DNA of 39,815 bases from an uncultured bacterium (GCA_905214955.1 CAJMON010000025.1:1-39815); one strand, 5' to 3'; counted from the stretch's first letter, positions 7,644 to 15,466 are shown. Translations and numbers: made by a program. The notes: generated by a model from the letters alone, not told the origin.

Positions 7644-8555
7644 ATGACGATAAGACATCTGACGATTTTTGTTGCAGTGGCGGATCTGGGGTCTATGAGC
7701 GCCGCTGCTGCTTCTTTATATTTGTCTCAGCCGACGGTGAGCCAGGCCATTCGGGAGTTGGAAAAGCATTACAATGGTCTTCTTTTTGAACGATTGGGAA
7801 AGAAGCTGTATCTCACAGAACGGGGCCAGCTTTTGCTTCCCCAGGCGCGAAATCTGATCCGGCAGTTTCAGCAGCTGGAGGAACTGATGCTGAATCAGGG
7901 GCAGTCTTCCACACTGAAGCTGGGTTCTACTATTACGGTGGGAACTTGTTTGACGCCCTTTCTGATTCCCCGGCTTCAAAAGAACTGCCCGGAGATTCGG
8001 GTCCATTCTTATGTGAGCAATACCAAGGATATTGAGCAGAAGCTTCTTCGCTCGGAGCTGGATGTGGGAATTGTGGAGGGGGAAATCCTTTCTCCGGATC
8101 TTACTGTTCTTCCGATTATTGATGACTGCTTGGTGCTTGCGGTGGGAAAGGATCATCCATTTTATGGGAAAAAACGCATTCAAGTACAGGATCTTGTGGG
8201 GGAACCTTTTGCTATGCGTGAACAGGGAAGCGGAACCAGGCAGCTGTTTGAGGAGTATGCTGCGAAGCATCATATTTTTGTGCAGACGGTTTGGGAGGCC
8301 AACAGTCCCCGGGCGCTTCTGAATGCTGTGCTTTATGACCGGGTACTTGCGGTTATGTCTCTTCGCCTGATGCCGCATGAGATCCGGCATGGAAAAATCA
8401 GGGTTTTTTATAATCAAAATGGGGAATGGAACCGAAAATTCAAACTTGTTTATCACAAAAACAAGTTCCTCTCTCCTGCTATTCATGAACTGGAAAGAAT
8501 GCTTCACACTTATGAAAATATAGAACTTTCGCCGGATATGGGGATACTGGAATGA
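7644..8555 (+). CDS. LysR-family transcriptional regulator
   Basis: Regulator of 303 aa with an N-terminal winged helix-turn-helix (residues 1-60: FVAVADLGSMSAAAASLYLS, then QPTVSQAIRELE) and a LysR substrate-binding domain (residues 90-290). AAGGAG lies 8 nt before the ATG. Divergent orientation from the siroheme reductase suggests it senses a sulfur or nitrogen oxyanion-related metabolite and controls that gene. The family assignment is firm; the effector is inferred from context alone. The 100 bp after its stop codon shows nothing notable. Confidence 0.9.
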   Translation: MTIRHLTIFVAVADLGSMSAAAASLYLSQPTVSQAIRELEKHYNGLLFERLGKKLYLTERGQLLLPQARNLIRQFQQLEELMLNQGQSSTLKLGSTITVGTCLTPFLIPRLQKNCPEIRVHSYVSNTKDIEQKLLRSELDVGIVEGEILSPDLTVLPIIDDCLVLAVGKDHPFYGKKRIQVQDLVGEPFAMREQGSGTRQLFEEYAAKHHIFVQTVWEANSPRALLNAVLYDRVLAVMSLRLMPHEIRHGKIRVFYNQNGEWNRKFKLVYHKNKFLSPAIHELERMLHTYENIELSPDMGILE

Positions 8556-8656
8556 TGTATCCAATATTTTCCATGTCTGGCGGAAGTGAAAGAATTATTG
8601 AAATTTTATTCATCAAATCAAAGGGGCGGGAATATGGCTCCTTCATTAGATTCAGC

Positions 8657-8860
8657 TTAGATTTTACCGATCAATACTACAATTCCGGCGACGGCAAGGG
8701 CGATGATCAGATACAGAATGGTGGCCAGGCCGCGTTTCTCGGCCTCCTTTATGTATTCCTTTGGATAAAAATAGATACAGTTGAGTCCGCTGTCTTTAGC
8801 CGCGCATTTTACCAGCAAAAAGAACAGGAGACAGTACAGGATAAGTTGTAATAACAGCAT
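8657..8860 (-). CDS. small two-helix membrane protein
   Basis: A 67-aa protein with a membrane helix at each end (residues 1-18, LLLQLILYCLLFFLLV; and about 47-65, ILYLIIALAVAGIVVLIG) and a short charged loop between them. I do not recognise the family. I start it at the ATG at 8860 because GGAGGA lies 7 nt upstream. A TTG two codons earlier is too close to the same site. It follows the 8873 gene by 12 bp and probably shares its transcript. Length and topology could suit a toxin-like or regulatory membrane peptide, but nothing in the sequence proves that. Confidence 0.6.
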   Translation of the reverse strand: MLLLQLILYCLLFFLLVKCAAKDSGLNCIYFYPKEYIKEAEKRGLATILYLIIALAVAGIVVLIGKI

Positions 8861-8872
8861 AATCAAATCCTC

Positions 8873-9133
8873 CTATATAAAAAATGGAGGACCATCAGGT
8901 CCTCCGTCTGATTGCAGGATTCTTGCCTGTGCATCTTCCGTTATTCTGGCATGATGTTCCAGTCCCATCAGTTGGTCCAGAAGATAGCAGGACTCACCAG
9001 TATCAACATTTTTAAACAGCGTTTTGTGATATACCACTTCGCCAAGGCTTGTCAGGAGAGAGGTTTCATCCCTGCGGACAATATACCAGCCACGGCGCAG
9101 ATCCTTTCTTTCCCTCAGCAGTATCAGAACCAA
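8873..9133 (-). CDS. small hypothetical protein with uncertain start
   Basis: Open frame of about 86 codons with coding-like composition (RRGWYIVRRDETSLLTSL, then VYHKTLFKNVDTGESCYLLD). I do not recognise it. The start is unresolved. A TTG at 9133 has no clear ribosome binding site. An in-frame ATG at 9161-9163 is followed one codon later by an amber TAG (9155-9157), after which the frame continues with a basic stretch containing a cysteine (KCGQKL). Either the gene starts late at a TTG or the ATG copy has been broken by a point mutation. It is transcribed with the small membrane protein downstream. Confidence 0.45.
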   Translation of the reverse strand: MVLILLRERKDLRRGWYIVRRDETSLLTSLGEVVYHKTLFKNVDTGESCYLLDQLMGLEHHARITEDAQARILQSDGGPDGPPFFI

Positions 9134-9200
9134 CTTTTGCCCGCATTTTTGTATCTAAACCATTAAGAAATTCTATGGCAGGTTTGGTTCCTTTAGATTG

Positions 9201-9229
9201 GTATATGGTATATATACCATATTGTCAAT
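9201..9229 (-). promoter_or_regulatory. promoter with a 20-bp perfect palindrome filling its spacer
   Basis: On the minus strand a consensus TTGACA (9224-9229) and TATACC (9201-9206) are separated by 17 nt. The palindrome ATATGGTATATATACCATAT (9203-9222) lies across the spacer and the edge of the -10 box. A dimeric repressor or a spacer-binding regulator would fit. The promoter faces the two small genes at 8657-9133. Confidence 0.6.
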
Positions 9230-9237
9230 TGCAAATT

Positions 9238-9266
9238 ATTATATTACCGTTCACTGGTAATATAAT
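9238..9266 (-). terminator. AU-rich hairpin at the hydF stop codon
   Basis: ATTATATTACC (9238-9248) pairs perfectly with 9256-9266 across a 7-nt loop. It overlaps the hydF stop codon and is followed on the minus strand by a short T-rich stretch. It is a plausible weak terminator for the hydrogenase maturation operon. Confidence 0.45.
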
Positions 9267-10468
9267 CACAGCATCTCATGAATCTCCGGGAAGATGCAAA
9301 GGCTGCGGGCTAAGGTTCCGGTGATCAGGGCGATTATGGTGCCGTAGTTGGTGAAGGGGATGGACTGGTCGGTGGCGGTGCGCATGCGGTACTGGATTTC
9401 GCGGTGGTTCAGCATGCAGCCGCCGCAGTGGATCACCATGGAATAAGGGGCAAGGTTCTCTGGGAATTCGGTGCCGGAGCAGAATTGGAAATTCAGGGAC
9501 TTGCCGGTGTACTGCTGGAGCCAGTTTGGCAGCTTTACGGTGCCGATGTCGTTGCACTGGCGGTGGTGGGTACAGCCCTCAGCAATGAGAACAGTGTCCC
9601 CGTCCTGAAGGTTTTTCAGGGCGGAAACGCCTGCCACTGCAGTTTTCAGGAAGCCTTTGTAATTTGCCATCAGTATGGAAAAAGAAGTCAGGGGGATGGA
9701 ATCGGGTGTGATTTTTCCTACCATGGAAAATGCCTGGCTGTCTGTGATGACCATTGCTGCCTTATTTCCCAGCTGGTCCAGGGCTGCTGCAAGTTCATGC
9801 TCCCGGACTACCACTGCAATTGCCCCGGCTTCTAATACATCCCGGATGGCCTGCTGCTGGGGCAGGATCAGCCTTCCTTTTGGTGCGGATTCATCGATGG
9901 GACAGACCAGAATCACGGTATCAAGAGGTTTTAGCAAGTGGCCGACCAGTTTTTTTGTCATGGTGTCGGTTTGAATCAGGTGGCCTAAGCGTTCCTTTAA
10001 TTCTTGGATATTGGTTTTCTTTAGGGCGCTGACCCAGATCTCATGTTCCCCGGCATCTGGTATGGGAGAAATAAGGTCGGATTTGTTGTATACGATCAGA
10101 TAGGGAAGCTCTTTTTCACGGAAAAGAGTGATCAGTTCCTGATCGGCAGTGGTTGGTCCTGCTGTGGCATCTACCACAAGTACGGCAATGTCAGTTTTGT
10201 TCAGGATTCGTTTGGTGCGTTTTACGCGAAGTTCGCCAAGCTCTCCTACATCATCAATGCCTGGAGTGTCAATGATGACTACGGGGCCAAGGGGAAGAAG
10301 CTCCATGGATTTGGTAACCGGGTCGGTGGTGGTTCCTTTTATGTCTGATACAATGGAAAGCTCCTGGCCAGTTACGGCGTTGACTACGCTTGATTTGCCT
10401 GCGTTTCGGCAGCCGAAAAAGCTGATGTGGAGGCGGCCTGCGGAGGGTGTTTGATTTAAAGTGCTCAT
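9266..10468 (-). CDS. hydF: [FeFe]-hydrogenase maturation GTPase HydF
   Basis: Scaffold and GTPase that receives the 2Fe subcluster built by HydE and HydG and passes it to apo-hydrogenase; 400 aa. The N-terminal GTPase domain has the P-loop FFGCRNAGKSS (residues 18-28), switch KGTTTDP, DTPGIDD and NKSD. The C-terminal half has CTH (in AEGCTHHRQC) and HCGGC, the CxH...HCxxC cluster ligands of HydF. AAAGGAGA precedes the ATG. It is last in the operon after hydE and hydG. The catalytic hydrogenase itself is not in this window. Confidence 0.95.
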   Translation of the reverse strand: MSTLNQTPSAGRLHISFFGCRNAGKSSVVNAVTGQELSIVSDIKGTTTDPVTKSMELLPLGPVVIIDTPGIDDVGELGELRVKRTKRILNKTDIAVLVVDATAGPTTADQELITLFREKELPYLIVYNKSDLISPIPDAGEHEIWVSALKKTNIQELKERLGHLIQTDTMTKKLVGHLLKPLDTVILVCPIDESAPKGRLILPQQQAIRDVLEAGAIAVVVREHELAAALDQLGNKAAMVITDSQAFSMVGKITPDSIPLTSFSILMANYKGFLKTAVAGVSALKNLQDGDTVLIAEGCTHHRQCNDIGTVKLPNWLQQYTGKSLNFQFCSGTEFPENLAPYSMVIHCGGCMLNHREIQYRMRTATDQSIPFTNYGTIIALITGTLARSLCIFPEIHEML

Positions 10469-10539
10469 AGCTTAGCATCTCCTTTTTCTTTGAAAATACA
10501 AATGTGGGGACAGCAGACGCCATCCCCCAAGATATTTGC

Positions 10540-10568
10540 TCTAGAGCGTGTTTGAAAAAGGCTCTAGA
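10540..10568. other. hairpin in the hydG-hydF gap
   Basis: TCTAGAGC (10540-10547) pairs with GCTCTAGA (10561-10568) around a 13-nt loop, overlapping the hydG stop codon. No T-run follows on the minus strand, so it is more likely an RNA processing or stability element than a terminator. The remaining 70 bp before hydF holds only its ribosome binding site. Confidence 0.35.
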
Positions 10569-11979
10569 ACCGGAAATCCCGCTCTCCGCCTGCAATCTTC
10601 ACAAGGCGCTCTTCCACAATTTTTCTTACTTTTTCGTTTGGAATATCCTGAAGCTGGGACTGGATCATGGTGTCGCCGAGGGTGCGGGTTTTGGCGGAGG
10701 CGTAATCCTGCAGGTATTCTTTTAAGGTCATCAGGGCGTTTGGCAGACAGCAGTTCTGGATCTGACCGGATTTGCAAAGAGACATGAACCGGTCGCCTGT
10801 CCGCCCCTCCCGGTAACAGGCAGTGCAAAAAGAAGGAACATAGCCCATTTCCATTAACCAACAGACTACCTCATCCAGGCTGCGGCGGTCAGAAATATCA
10901 AACTGTACCGTGTCTTCCGGTCGCTCCTCTTCCGTGTATCCGCCTACGCTTGTGCGGGAACCTCCGCTGATCTGGGAAATTCCAAGATGGAGCACCCGCT
11001 CACGGCAGCGCTGGCTTTCCCGGGTGGATACGATCATGCCAGTGTAAGGAACGGCAATGCGGATACATGCCACGATCTTGGCAAAGGTATCATCGCTGAT
11101 TGCATTGGAAAAAGCAGAAGGATCGATATCATCCGCCGGACAGATACGGGGAACGGAAATGGTATGCGGTCCCACCCCGTGAACAGCCTCCAGATGCTCG
11201 GCGTGCATAAGGATTCCCGCAAACTCATAGCGGTATTTATCCAGCCCGAACAAAACGCCAAGTCCTACATCATCAATGCCGCCCTCCATGGCACGGTCCA
11301 TAGCTTCGGTATGATAAGCATAGTCATGCTTCGGTCCCCATGGGTGAAGCTGCTCATAAGATTCCTTGTGATAGGTTTCCTGGAAAAGAATGTAGGTGCC
11401 GATGCCGGCATCGTGAAGCTTCCGGTAATTTTCCACGGTGGTTGCAGCGATGTTTACGTTTACCCTGCGGATGGCGCCGTTTTTGTGTTTGATGGAATAA
11501 ATGGTTTGGATAGATTCCAGTATGTATTCAATGGGATTGTGGATGGGATCCTCTCCTGCTTCCAGGGCAAGACGCTTGTGGCCCTGATCCTGAAGAGCGA
11601 TAACTTCCGCGCGGATTTCCTCCTGGGTCAGCTTTTTGCGGGGGATGTGCTTGTTGATGGCATGGTAGGGACAGTAAGTACAGCCGTTTACGCAATAGTT
11701 GGAAAGGTACAAAGGCGCAAACATTACAATACGGTTGCCGTAAAAATCCTTTTTGATCTGCTCGGCCAGAGCATAGATTTCCTGAACCTTTTCCGGGGTT
11801 TCGCAGGCAAGAAGCACGGAGGCATCCCTGTGGCTTAAGCCTTTACGCAGCTTTGCTTTTTCCAGGATCTCATCAATCAGGGGGAGGTCGTCTTTGTGTT
11901 CGTCTGCATAGGCAAGGGATGCAAGGATTTCTTCGTGGTCAATAAATTCTTCGGCTTTTAATGATTTGGGATCGTACAT
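10564..11979 (-). CDS. hydG: [FeFe]-hydrogenase maturation radical SAM protein HydG
   Basis: Tyrosine lyase that produces the CO and CN ligands of the hydrogenase H-cluster; 471 aa, normal length. The radical SAM cluster motif CVNGCTYC (CX3CX2C) lies near residue 95. The C-terminal domain has CTAC and a third cysteine in FMSLCKSGQ about 16 residues on, which fits the second, dangler-iron-bearing cluster typical of HydG. The ThiH-like central domain is intact. AAAGGAAA precedes the ATG. It sits between hydE and hydF in the maturation operon. Confidence 0.95.
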   Translation of the reverse strand: MYDPKSLKAEEFIDHEEILASLAYADEHKDDLPLIDEILEKAKLRKGLSHRDASVLLACETPEKVQEIYALAEQIKKDFYGNRIVMFAPLYLSNYCVNGCTYCPYHAINKHIPRKKLTQEEIRAEVIALQDQGHKRLALEAGEDPIHNPIEYILESIQTIYSIKHKNGAIRRVNVNIAATTVENYRKLHDAGIGTYILFQETYHKESYEQLHPWGPKHDYAYHTEAMDRAMEGGIDDVGLGVLFGLDKYRYEFAGILMHAEHLEAVHGVGPHTISVPRICPADDIDPSAFSNAISDDTFAKIVACIRIAVPYTGMIVSTRESQRCRERVLHLGISQISGGSRTSVGGYTEEERPEDTVQFDISDRRSLDEVVCWLMEMGYVPSFCTACYREGRTGDRFMSLCKSGQIQNCCLPNALMTLKEYLQDYASAKTRTLGDTMIQSQLQDIPNEKVRKIVEERLVKIAGGERDFRF

Positions 11980-12053
11980 AATGGTTTCCTTTCTTTTGGG
12001 TCAGGACGGGCCTTTCCCATTAGTGAAGTGTTATGGAGTTCCGTATTCAGTTT

Positions 12054-13115
12054 TTATTTTGAGCGCCTGGAAAGATGGTCGCCTCTAGACACCACTACCT
12101 GATATCCAATGGATTTCATGCGCATGGAAAGACAGTTGCGGCACTGTGCTGCCTCATCCCCGGTGCAGATCTTGTTGTCGTAGAGTGCGTATTTTTCCCG
12201 CACCTCTGTAGGGGAAAGGTTGGGCATGCACACGTTTGCACCAGCCTGGATGCCTTTTTCCCGGCCCTTTGGGTGGATGGTTCCAAGGGCTGTGGTGGCC
12301 GGAAGCAGAGCCTGGGGAAGCATCAGACGAAGGATGCCAAGGAGAAAAAGGGTCTGCTCTAAGGTGCCGGGGGCCTGAGCCCGAAATGGGGTGTCTTTCT
12401 GTGGAATAAAAGGGCCGATGCCCACCATCTCCGGCTGCAGCTCGTGGATAAAAAGCAGGTCCTCTGCCAGCTGCGAACTGTTCTGTCCAGGAGAGCCTAC
12501 CATGAATCCGCAGCCAACCTGGTAGCCAATGCTTTTTAAATCCCACAGGCATTGTTTCCGGTGAGCCAGGCTTAGTTCCGGCGGATGTAAAATCCGGTAG
12601 TGAGCATCCTCGGCAGTTTCGTGACGGAGAAGGTACCGTTCTGCTCCTGCGTCAAACCAGCGCTGGTAGGTTTCCCGATCATGCTCTCCCACGGAAAGGG
12701 TGATGGCGCAGTCAGGATGCTGACTTTTGATAGAGCGCACCAGATGCTCAATCCGTTCTGGAGTGTAAAAAGGGTCCTCTCCGCCCTGCAGTACGAAGGT
12801 GCGAAAACCAAGCTGATAGCCCTCTTTGCAGCAGCCAAGAATCTCCTCTTCGGTCAGCCGGTAACGGCTGGCATTTGGGTTGGAACGGCGGATGCCGCAG
12901 TAATAGCAGTCATTTCTGCAGTAGTTGGTGAACTCGATCAGACCGCGGACGTAGACATCTGTACCGTAATTGACCCTGCGCACAGCATCTGCTCTAGAAA
13001 AAAGATAGGCAGAAAGCGCTTCATTTTGCCCGTCCAAAAGTGTGATCAGTTCTTCTTTTGGCAGAATGTGCTGCTGTTCTAATTTGTCAATGCGTTCTAT
13101 TTGTGCTTGGATCAT
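12054..13115 (-). CDS. hydE: [FeFe]-hydrogenase maturation radical SAM protein HydE
   Basis: Radical SAM enzyme that acts in assembly of the bridging dithiolate ligand of the H-cluster; 353 aa. The motif CRNDCYYC (CX3CX2C) is near residue 68. GGEDPF and GFMVGSPGQ are typical of the BioB/HydE family. A second, optional cluster motif is present near residue 320 (CTGDEAAQCRNC, CX7CX2C). GGGAGA lies 9 nt before the ATG. A strong intrinsic terminator ends only about 17 bp before the start codon, so expression is probably controlled at the leader rather than only at the hydR promoter. Confidence 0.94.
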   Translation of the reverse strand: MIQAQIERIDKLEQQHILPKEELITLLDGQNEALSAYLFSRADAVRRVNYGTDVYVRGLIEFTNYCRNDCYYCGIRRSNPNASRYRLTEEEILGCCKEGYQLGFRTFVLQGGEDPFYTPERIEHLVRSIKSQHPDCAITLSVGEHDRETYQRWFDAGAERYLLRHETAEDAHYRILHPPELSLAHRKQCLWDLKSIGYQVGCGFMVGSPGQNSSQLAEDLLFIHELQPEMVGIGPFIPQKDTPFRAQAPGTLEQTLFLLGILRLMLPQALLPATTALGTIHPKGREKGIQAGANVCMPNLSPTEVREKYALYDNKICTGDEAAQCRNCLSMRMKSIGYQVVVSRGDHLSRRSK

Positions 13116-13132
13116 AAACCATCTCCCTTTTA

Positions 13133-13192
13133 TAAAAAAAATCCCGCCGCTTCGCTCCCCCTCTTAAAAGAGAAAGATACAGCGGCAGGATT
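13133..13192 (-). terminator. intrinsic terminator/attenuator in the hydE leader
   Basis: On the minus strand AATCCTGCCGCT (13192-13181) pairs with AGCGGCGGGATT (13151-13140) through 12 pairs including one U-G. The loop holds a small CUCUU/AAGAG helix, and eight T residues follow (13140-13133). The hydE ribosome binding site begins a few bases later. Its position between the regulator gene and hydE suggests attenuation or readthrough control. Confidence 0.75.
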
Positions 13193-13194
13193 TG

Positions 13195-13232
13195 TGTCTG
13201 CAAAAATATCACAGATCATATGTCTGCAAAAA
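13195..13232. repeat. paired 12-bp direct repeats in the hydR-hydE gap
   Basis: TGTCTGCAAAAA occurs exactly at 13195-13206 and 13221-13232, with a 26-bp period. It lies just upstream, in transcription order, of the attenuator hairpin. It could be a protein binding site on DNA or RNA. The remainder of this 214-bp gap shows no gene. Confidence 0.5.
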
Positions 13233-13329
13233 AATCATCGTATCTTTCACCTCAAGGATTGGTTTCAGTGTCAGGGGATGCTTGTATTCAATTGTAAAAG
13301 CTTCTAAACTTTTCCAGGCTATACCTCTT

Positions 13330-13575
13330 TCAGACCTTGGAATAAGCCACCTTGGTGGAAATCCCATTCAGCCGTCCAAGAGCACCGGACAGTGCATTGA
13401 TCTTGTCAAGGGGAGCATCCAGCACCACGCAGATAATGTTGATGCCTTTTTCACGATGGGGAATACCCATCCGTCCGATGATGTATTCTCCATAGGTATG
13501 CAAAAGTCCGTTCAGTGGTTCGACGGCGTCCGTATTCTCTACAATAATGCTGATCACAGCAACTCGTGTTTCCAT
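13330..13575 (-). CDS. TM1266-type iron-only hydrogenase system regulator
   Basis: Small 81-aa ACT/NikR-C-like protein (VAVISIIVENTDAVEPLN; HTYGEYIIGRMGIPHREKGI; ICVVLDAPLDKINALSGALG). Proteins of this family (TM1266-like, 'iron-only hydrogenase system regulator') are regularly encoded with hydE, hydF and hydG. The fold binds small ligands and has no DNA-binding part, so direct transcriptional control is uncertain. It is first in the operon, with a promoter at 13623-13651. It is 214 bp from hydE, with a terminator in between, so it may be expressed at a higher level than the maturases. Confidence 0.85.
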   Translation of the reverse strand: METRVAVISIIVENTDAVEPLNGLLHTYGEYIIGRMGIPHREKGINIICVVLDAPLDKINALSGALGRLNGISTKVAYSKV

Positions 13576-13622
13576 GGAAAATCCTTTCTGTAAAATAAAA
13601 AAACAACAAGTTATTTGTGTTT

Positions 13623-13651
13623 ATTATAGTGATAAATTAACCAAAAAGCAA
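13623..13651 (-). promoter_or_regulatory. promoter of the hydrogenase maturation operon
   Basis: On the minus strand TTGCTT (13651-13646) and a consensus TATAAT (13628-13623) are spaced by 17 nt. The TATAAT lies about 50 bp before the regulator's ATG. The region is very AT-rich. TTGTTAA occurs farther upstream but without the matching half needed for a Rex site. Confidence 0.55.
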
Positions 13652-13683
13652 TAAAAATTATATTTTTAACAAGCATTTTGTAC

Positions 13684-13849
13684 AAAAATAGTTACTGTTC
13701 ATAGGTAATATTCCGCGAGGTGTTTTTTGTGAACAAAGTTCACAGAAAACCCGAGGATTGCGGCGCGAAATCATGCAAAGCATGATTTCTGTGCATCGCG
13801 AAGCGTGTTACTGGGCACGGAGTGAACCAGTAACCAAAAATAGTTGCTG
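13684..13849. repeat. near-identical 14-bp direct repeats flanking repeat copy A
   Basis: AAAAATAGTTACTG (13684-13697) and AAAAATAGTTGCTG (13836-13849) match at 13 of 14 positions and bracket the structured repeat at 13711-13834. They could be a target duplication or part of the element itself. Confidence 0.45.
13711..13834. repeat. structured intergenic repeat, copy A
   Basis: An element of about 124 bp related to 22288-22408. Over the central 84 bp (from GAACAAA, at 13731, to CTGG) I count 65 identical positions with no gap. It contains nested inverted repeats: GTGAAC/GTTCAC around AAA, AAATCATGC/GCATGATTT around AAA, and GTTACTGG/CCAGTAAC. The middle stem also exists in copy B with a compensatory base-pair change. 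No protein is encoded. It looks like a palindromic dispersed repeat (REP/MITE-like) or a folded RNA. Confidence 0.7.
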
Positions 13850-13874
13850 CGCCGAAAGCATGCAGCAACTATTT
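13838..13874. terminator. 13-bp hairpin next to repeat copy A
   Basis: AAATAGTTGCTGC (13838-13850) pairs perfectly with 13862-13874 around an 11-nt loop. A and T tracts flank it. It may terminate transcription of the decayed gene ending at 13886 on the minus strand, or belong to the repeat. It is absent from copy B. Confidence 0.5.
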
Positions 13875-13885
13875 CGCAATTGTAT

Positions 13886-14322
13886 TTATTTTCCCTGAAT
13901 ATCCACTAATGAATACTCAGATTTGCATCCGGTTTTGAATTTGATGGCCCAGTCGGAGATTACGGAGGTGACGATGAAATTGGTGTTGTCACGCTTCTCA
14001 AGCCGTAAACACGGTCGTCTGAGGCAAGATTGGAATGGTTCTTGATGGTCATAAGGGGGAAAAGCTGTCCGGCATTGAATGGCTTCATGACGGAGATTCC
14101 AACGCCTTTTTTTTCACATCTGGAATACAGTTCATAGCGCTCGGCATTGCTTCCGATGGAAAAATCTCCCTGTCCGTAATCGTACATAGGGTTGATGGAA
14201 AACATCATCATGTCGATTAGGCCCATATCCAGAACCTTGTTTGCCAGCGTGGAGGCAGAGGTTAGGGGCAAAAGGTCTTTTGCCCCTATTTTGCCCCTGA
14301 TATCATAATAAGGCTTAAACAT
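13886..14322 (-). pseudogene. decayed aldo/keto reductase and fused unknown C-terminus
   Basis: From about 14260 to 14050 one frame encodes an aldo/keto reductase segment (ANKVLDMGLIDMMMFSINPM; SRCEKKGVGISVMKPFNAGQ). This is the TIM-barrel region of the clostridial 4Fe-4S-associated aldo/keto reductases. The N-terminal two thirds, with the catalytic tyrosine and lysine, are missing. Past 14040 that frame becomes low-quality and stops at 13960. A different frame then reads coherently as NFIVTSVISDWAIKF and YSLVDIQGK, up to a TAA at 13886-13888; I do not recognise it. The locus appears to be a mosaic of two gene ends. Confidence 0.6.
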
Positions 14323-14331
14323 GGGTTTAAG

Positions 14332-15360
14332 TCAAGAAAAACTTTCCTGGGAGCTGCTGGCTTGTTGGCTGGTTTTCTGGCTGGCGCGGAACTGCAGGGG
14401 TGTTTTCTGGTAAAATTTCCGGAATGCTTTTATGAAGCTGGCGCAGCTTTTGTATCCGGTTTCATGGCTGATCTCCAGGACACTGAGGCTGGTATTGCCA
14501 AGAAGCTGGGCGGCTTTTGTCATACGGCATTCATGGACATATTGTCCGATGGATATGTGATAGCACATTTGAAAACCAGCTTTCAGCTTCTGTTCATTCA
14601 GAAGCAGCAGCTTACTCAGCTCCGGAATACTGGGAGCAGACTCCGGGTGATCGGTGAGAATCTGATACGCCTGGCTGATGGCAGACAGGTCGAAAGAAGA
14701 AAAAGTAATCTGCCTGTTTCCCAGCATGGTACTTGGGCATTTTTCATCCAGGCTGAACTGGCCGTTTTTTACAGATTCACTGATGCTTCCAAGACACTGG
14801 AGAATGCATCCTTCCAAAATCAAAGGAGTAAGAGTGCCCCGGACTGCCATGTTGGTGAGCTGGCGCAAAGTAGTCATGGCTGCAGTAGGAAGCCAGTGAT
14901 AAGTCACGTTTCTGGTAAAACAGGTTACGGAAAAAATGTGCGGATCCACAGTTTTCAGCAGTTCCACAAATGAAGGGGCGATAGAAACCTCAATTCCGCA
15001 GTACTGCTCTCCTTTTTTCCAGAACTGTTGTCCCTTCAGATGTCCTTCCAGCACCAGAAAAGAGTCCGGCGTGGAAGAATCTGCTTTTACTCCGTCAATT
15101 TTGAAATGGGTGATTCCGGTATAAAAGTTTCCGAAACGAAGCAGCGGTTCTTCATCCTGAAAAGAAATGGAAAAATTATGATGCACAGTATACTGGGCAA
15201 CTGCCAGGCTGTAAAATCCCTTTCGTTCATAGAGAATCAGGAACCCATCCTCTGGATTTTCCTTATTATCCCATCTGGTACAGGATTCCAGGGATTTTGG
15301 GCAAAAGTTCAAAGCTTTCAATATTTTTTCCTGGAATTCCAGGTGCTTTTCCAATGACAT
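14332..15360 (-). CDS. AraC-family transcriptional regulator
   Basis: Regulator of 342 aa with a C-terminal AraC double helix-turn-helix (ECRMTKAAQLLGNTSLSVLE, then ISHETGYKSCASFIKAFRKF) ending in TPLQFR and a Gln/Ser-rich tail. The N-terminal 230 residues show no domain I recognise and presumably bind the effector. The ATG at 15360 is chosen over 15519 because it leaves the divergent promoter at 15467-15495 outside the gene and gives the usual family length. Divergence from a ferric-siderophore importer suggests a YbtA-like role: activating iron uptake when the cognate siderophore is present. Confidence 0.82.
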   Translation of the reverse strand: MSLEKHLEFQEKILKALNFCPKSLESCTRWDNKENPEDGFLILYERKGFYSLAVAQYTVHHNFSISFQDEEPLLRFGNFYTGITHFKIDGVKADSSTPDSFLVLEGHLKGQQFWKKGEQYCGIEVSIAPSFVELLKTVDPHIFSVTCFTRNVTYHWLPTAAMTTLRQLTNMAVRGTLTPLILEGCILQCLGSISESVKNGQFSLDEKCPSTMLGNRQITFSSFDLSAISQAYQILTDHPESAPSIPELSKLLLLNEQKLKAGFQMCYHISIGQYVHECRMTKAAQLLGNTSLSVLEISHETGYKSCASFIKAFRKFYQKTPLQFRASQKTSQQASSSQESFS

Positions 15361-15466
15361 AAAATCAGATTTCCCCCATCTTCTGTAATTTACAGCTTTT
15401 ATTATACCAGGTATTTTCCTGAAAATGCAAAAGAATATTCCAATCGGGTGTAATTTTATTGAGACA

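Noticed and set aside
7716..8564. 282-codon open frame on the minus strand
   Set aside because: It is the exact antisense of the LysR gene and shows the His/Arg/Gln-rich composition expected of a shadow frame.
10540..10568. intrinsic terminator between hydG and hydF
   Set aside because: The hairpin is sound but no T-run follows it on the transcribed strand.
10987..11838. 283-codon open frame on the plus strand
   Set aside because: It is antisense to hydG, whose radical SAM and C-terminal cluster motifs are intact.
13195..13232. CRISPR-like repeat unit
   Set aside because: There are only two 12-bp copies, no array, no cas genes in the window, and the context is an operon leader.
13650..13680. 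Rex (redox repressor) site upstream of the hydrogenase maturation operon
   Set aside because: TTGTTAA is present, but the second half TTAACAA is not, so the site does not meet the pattern.
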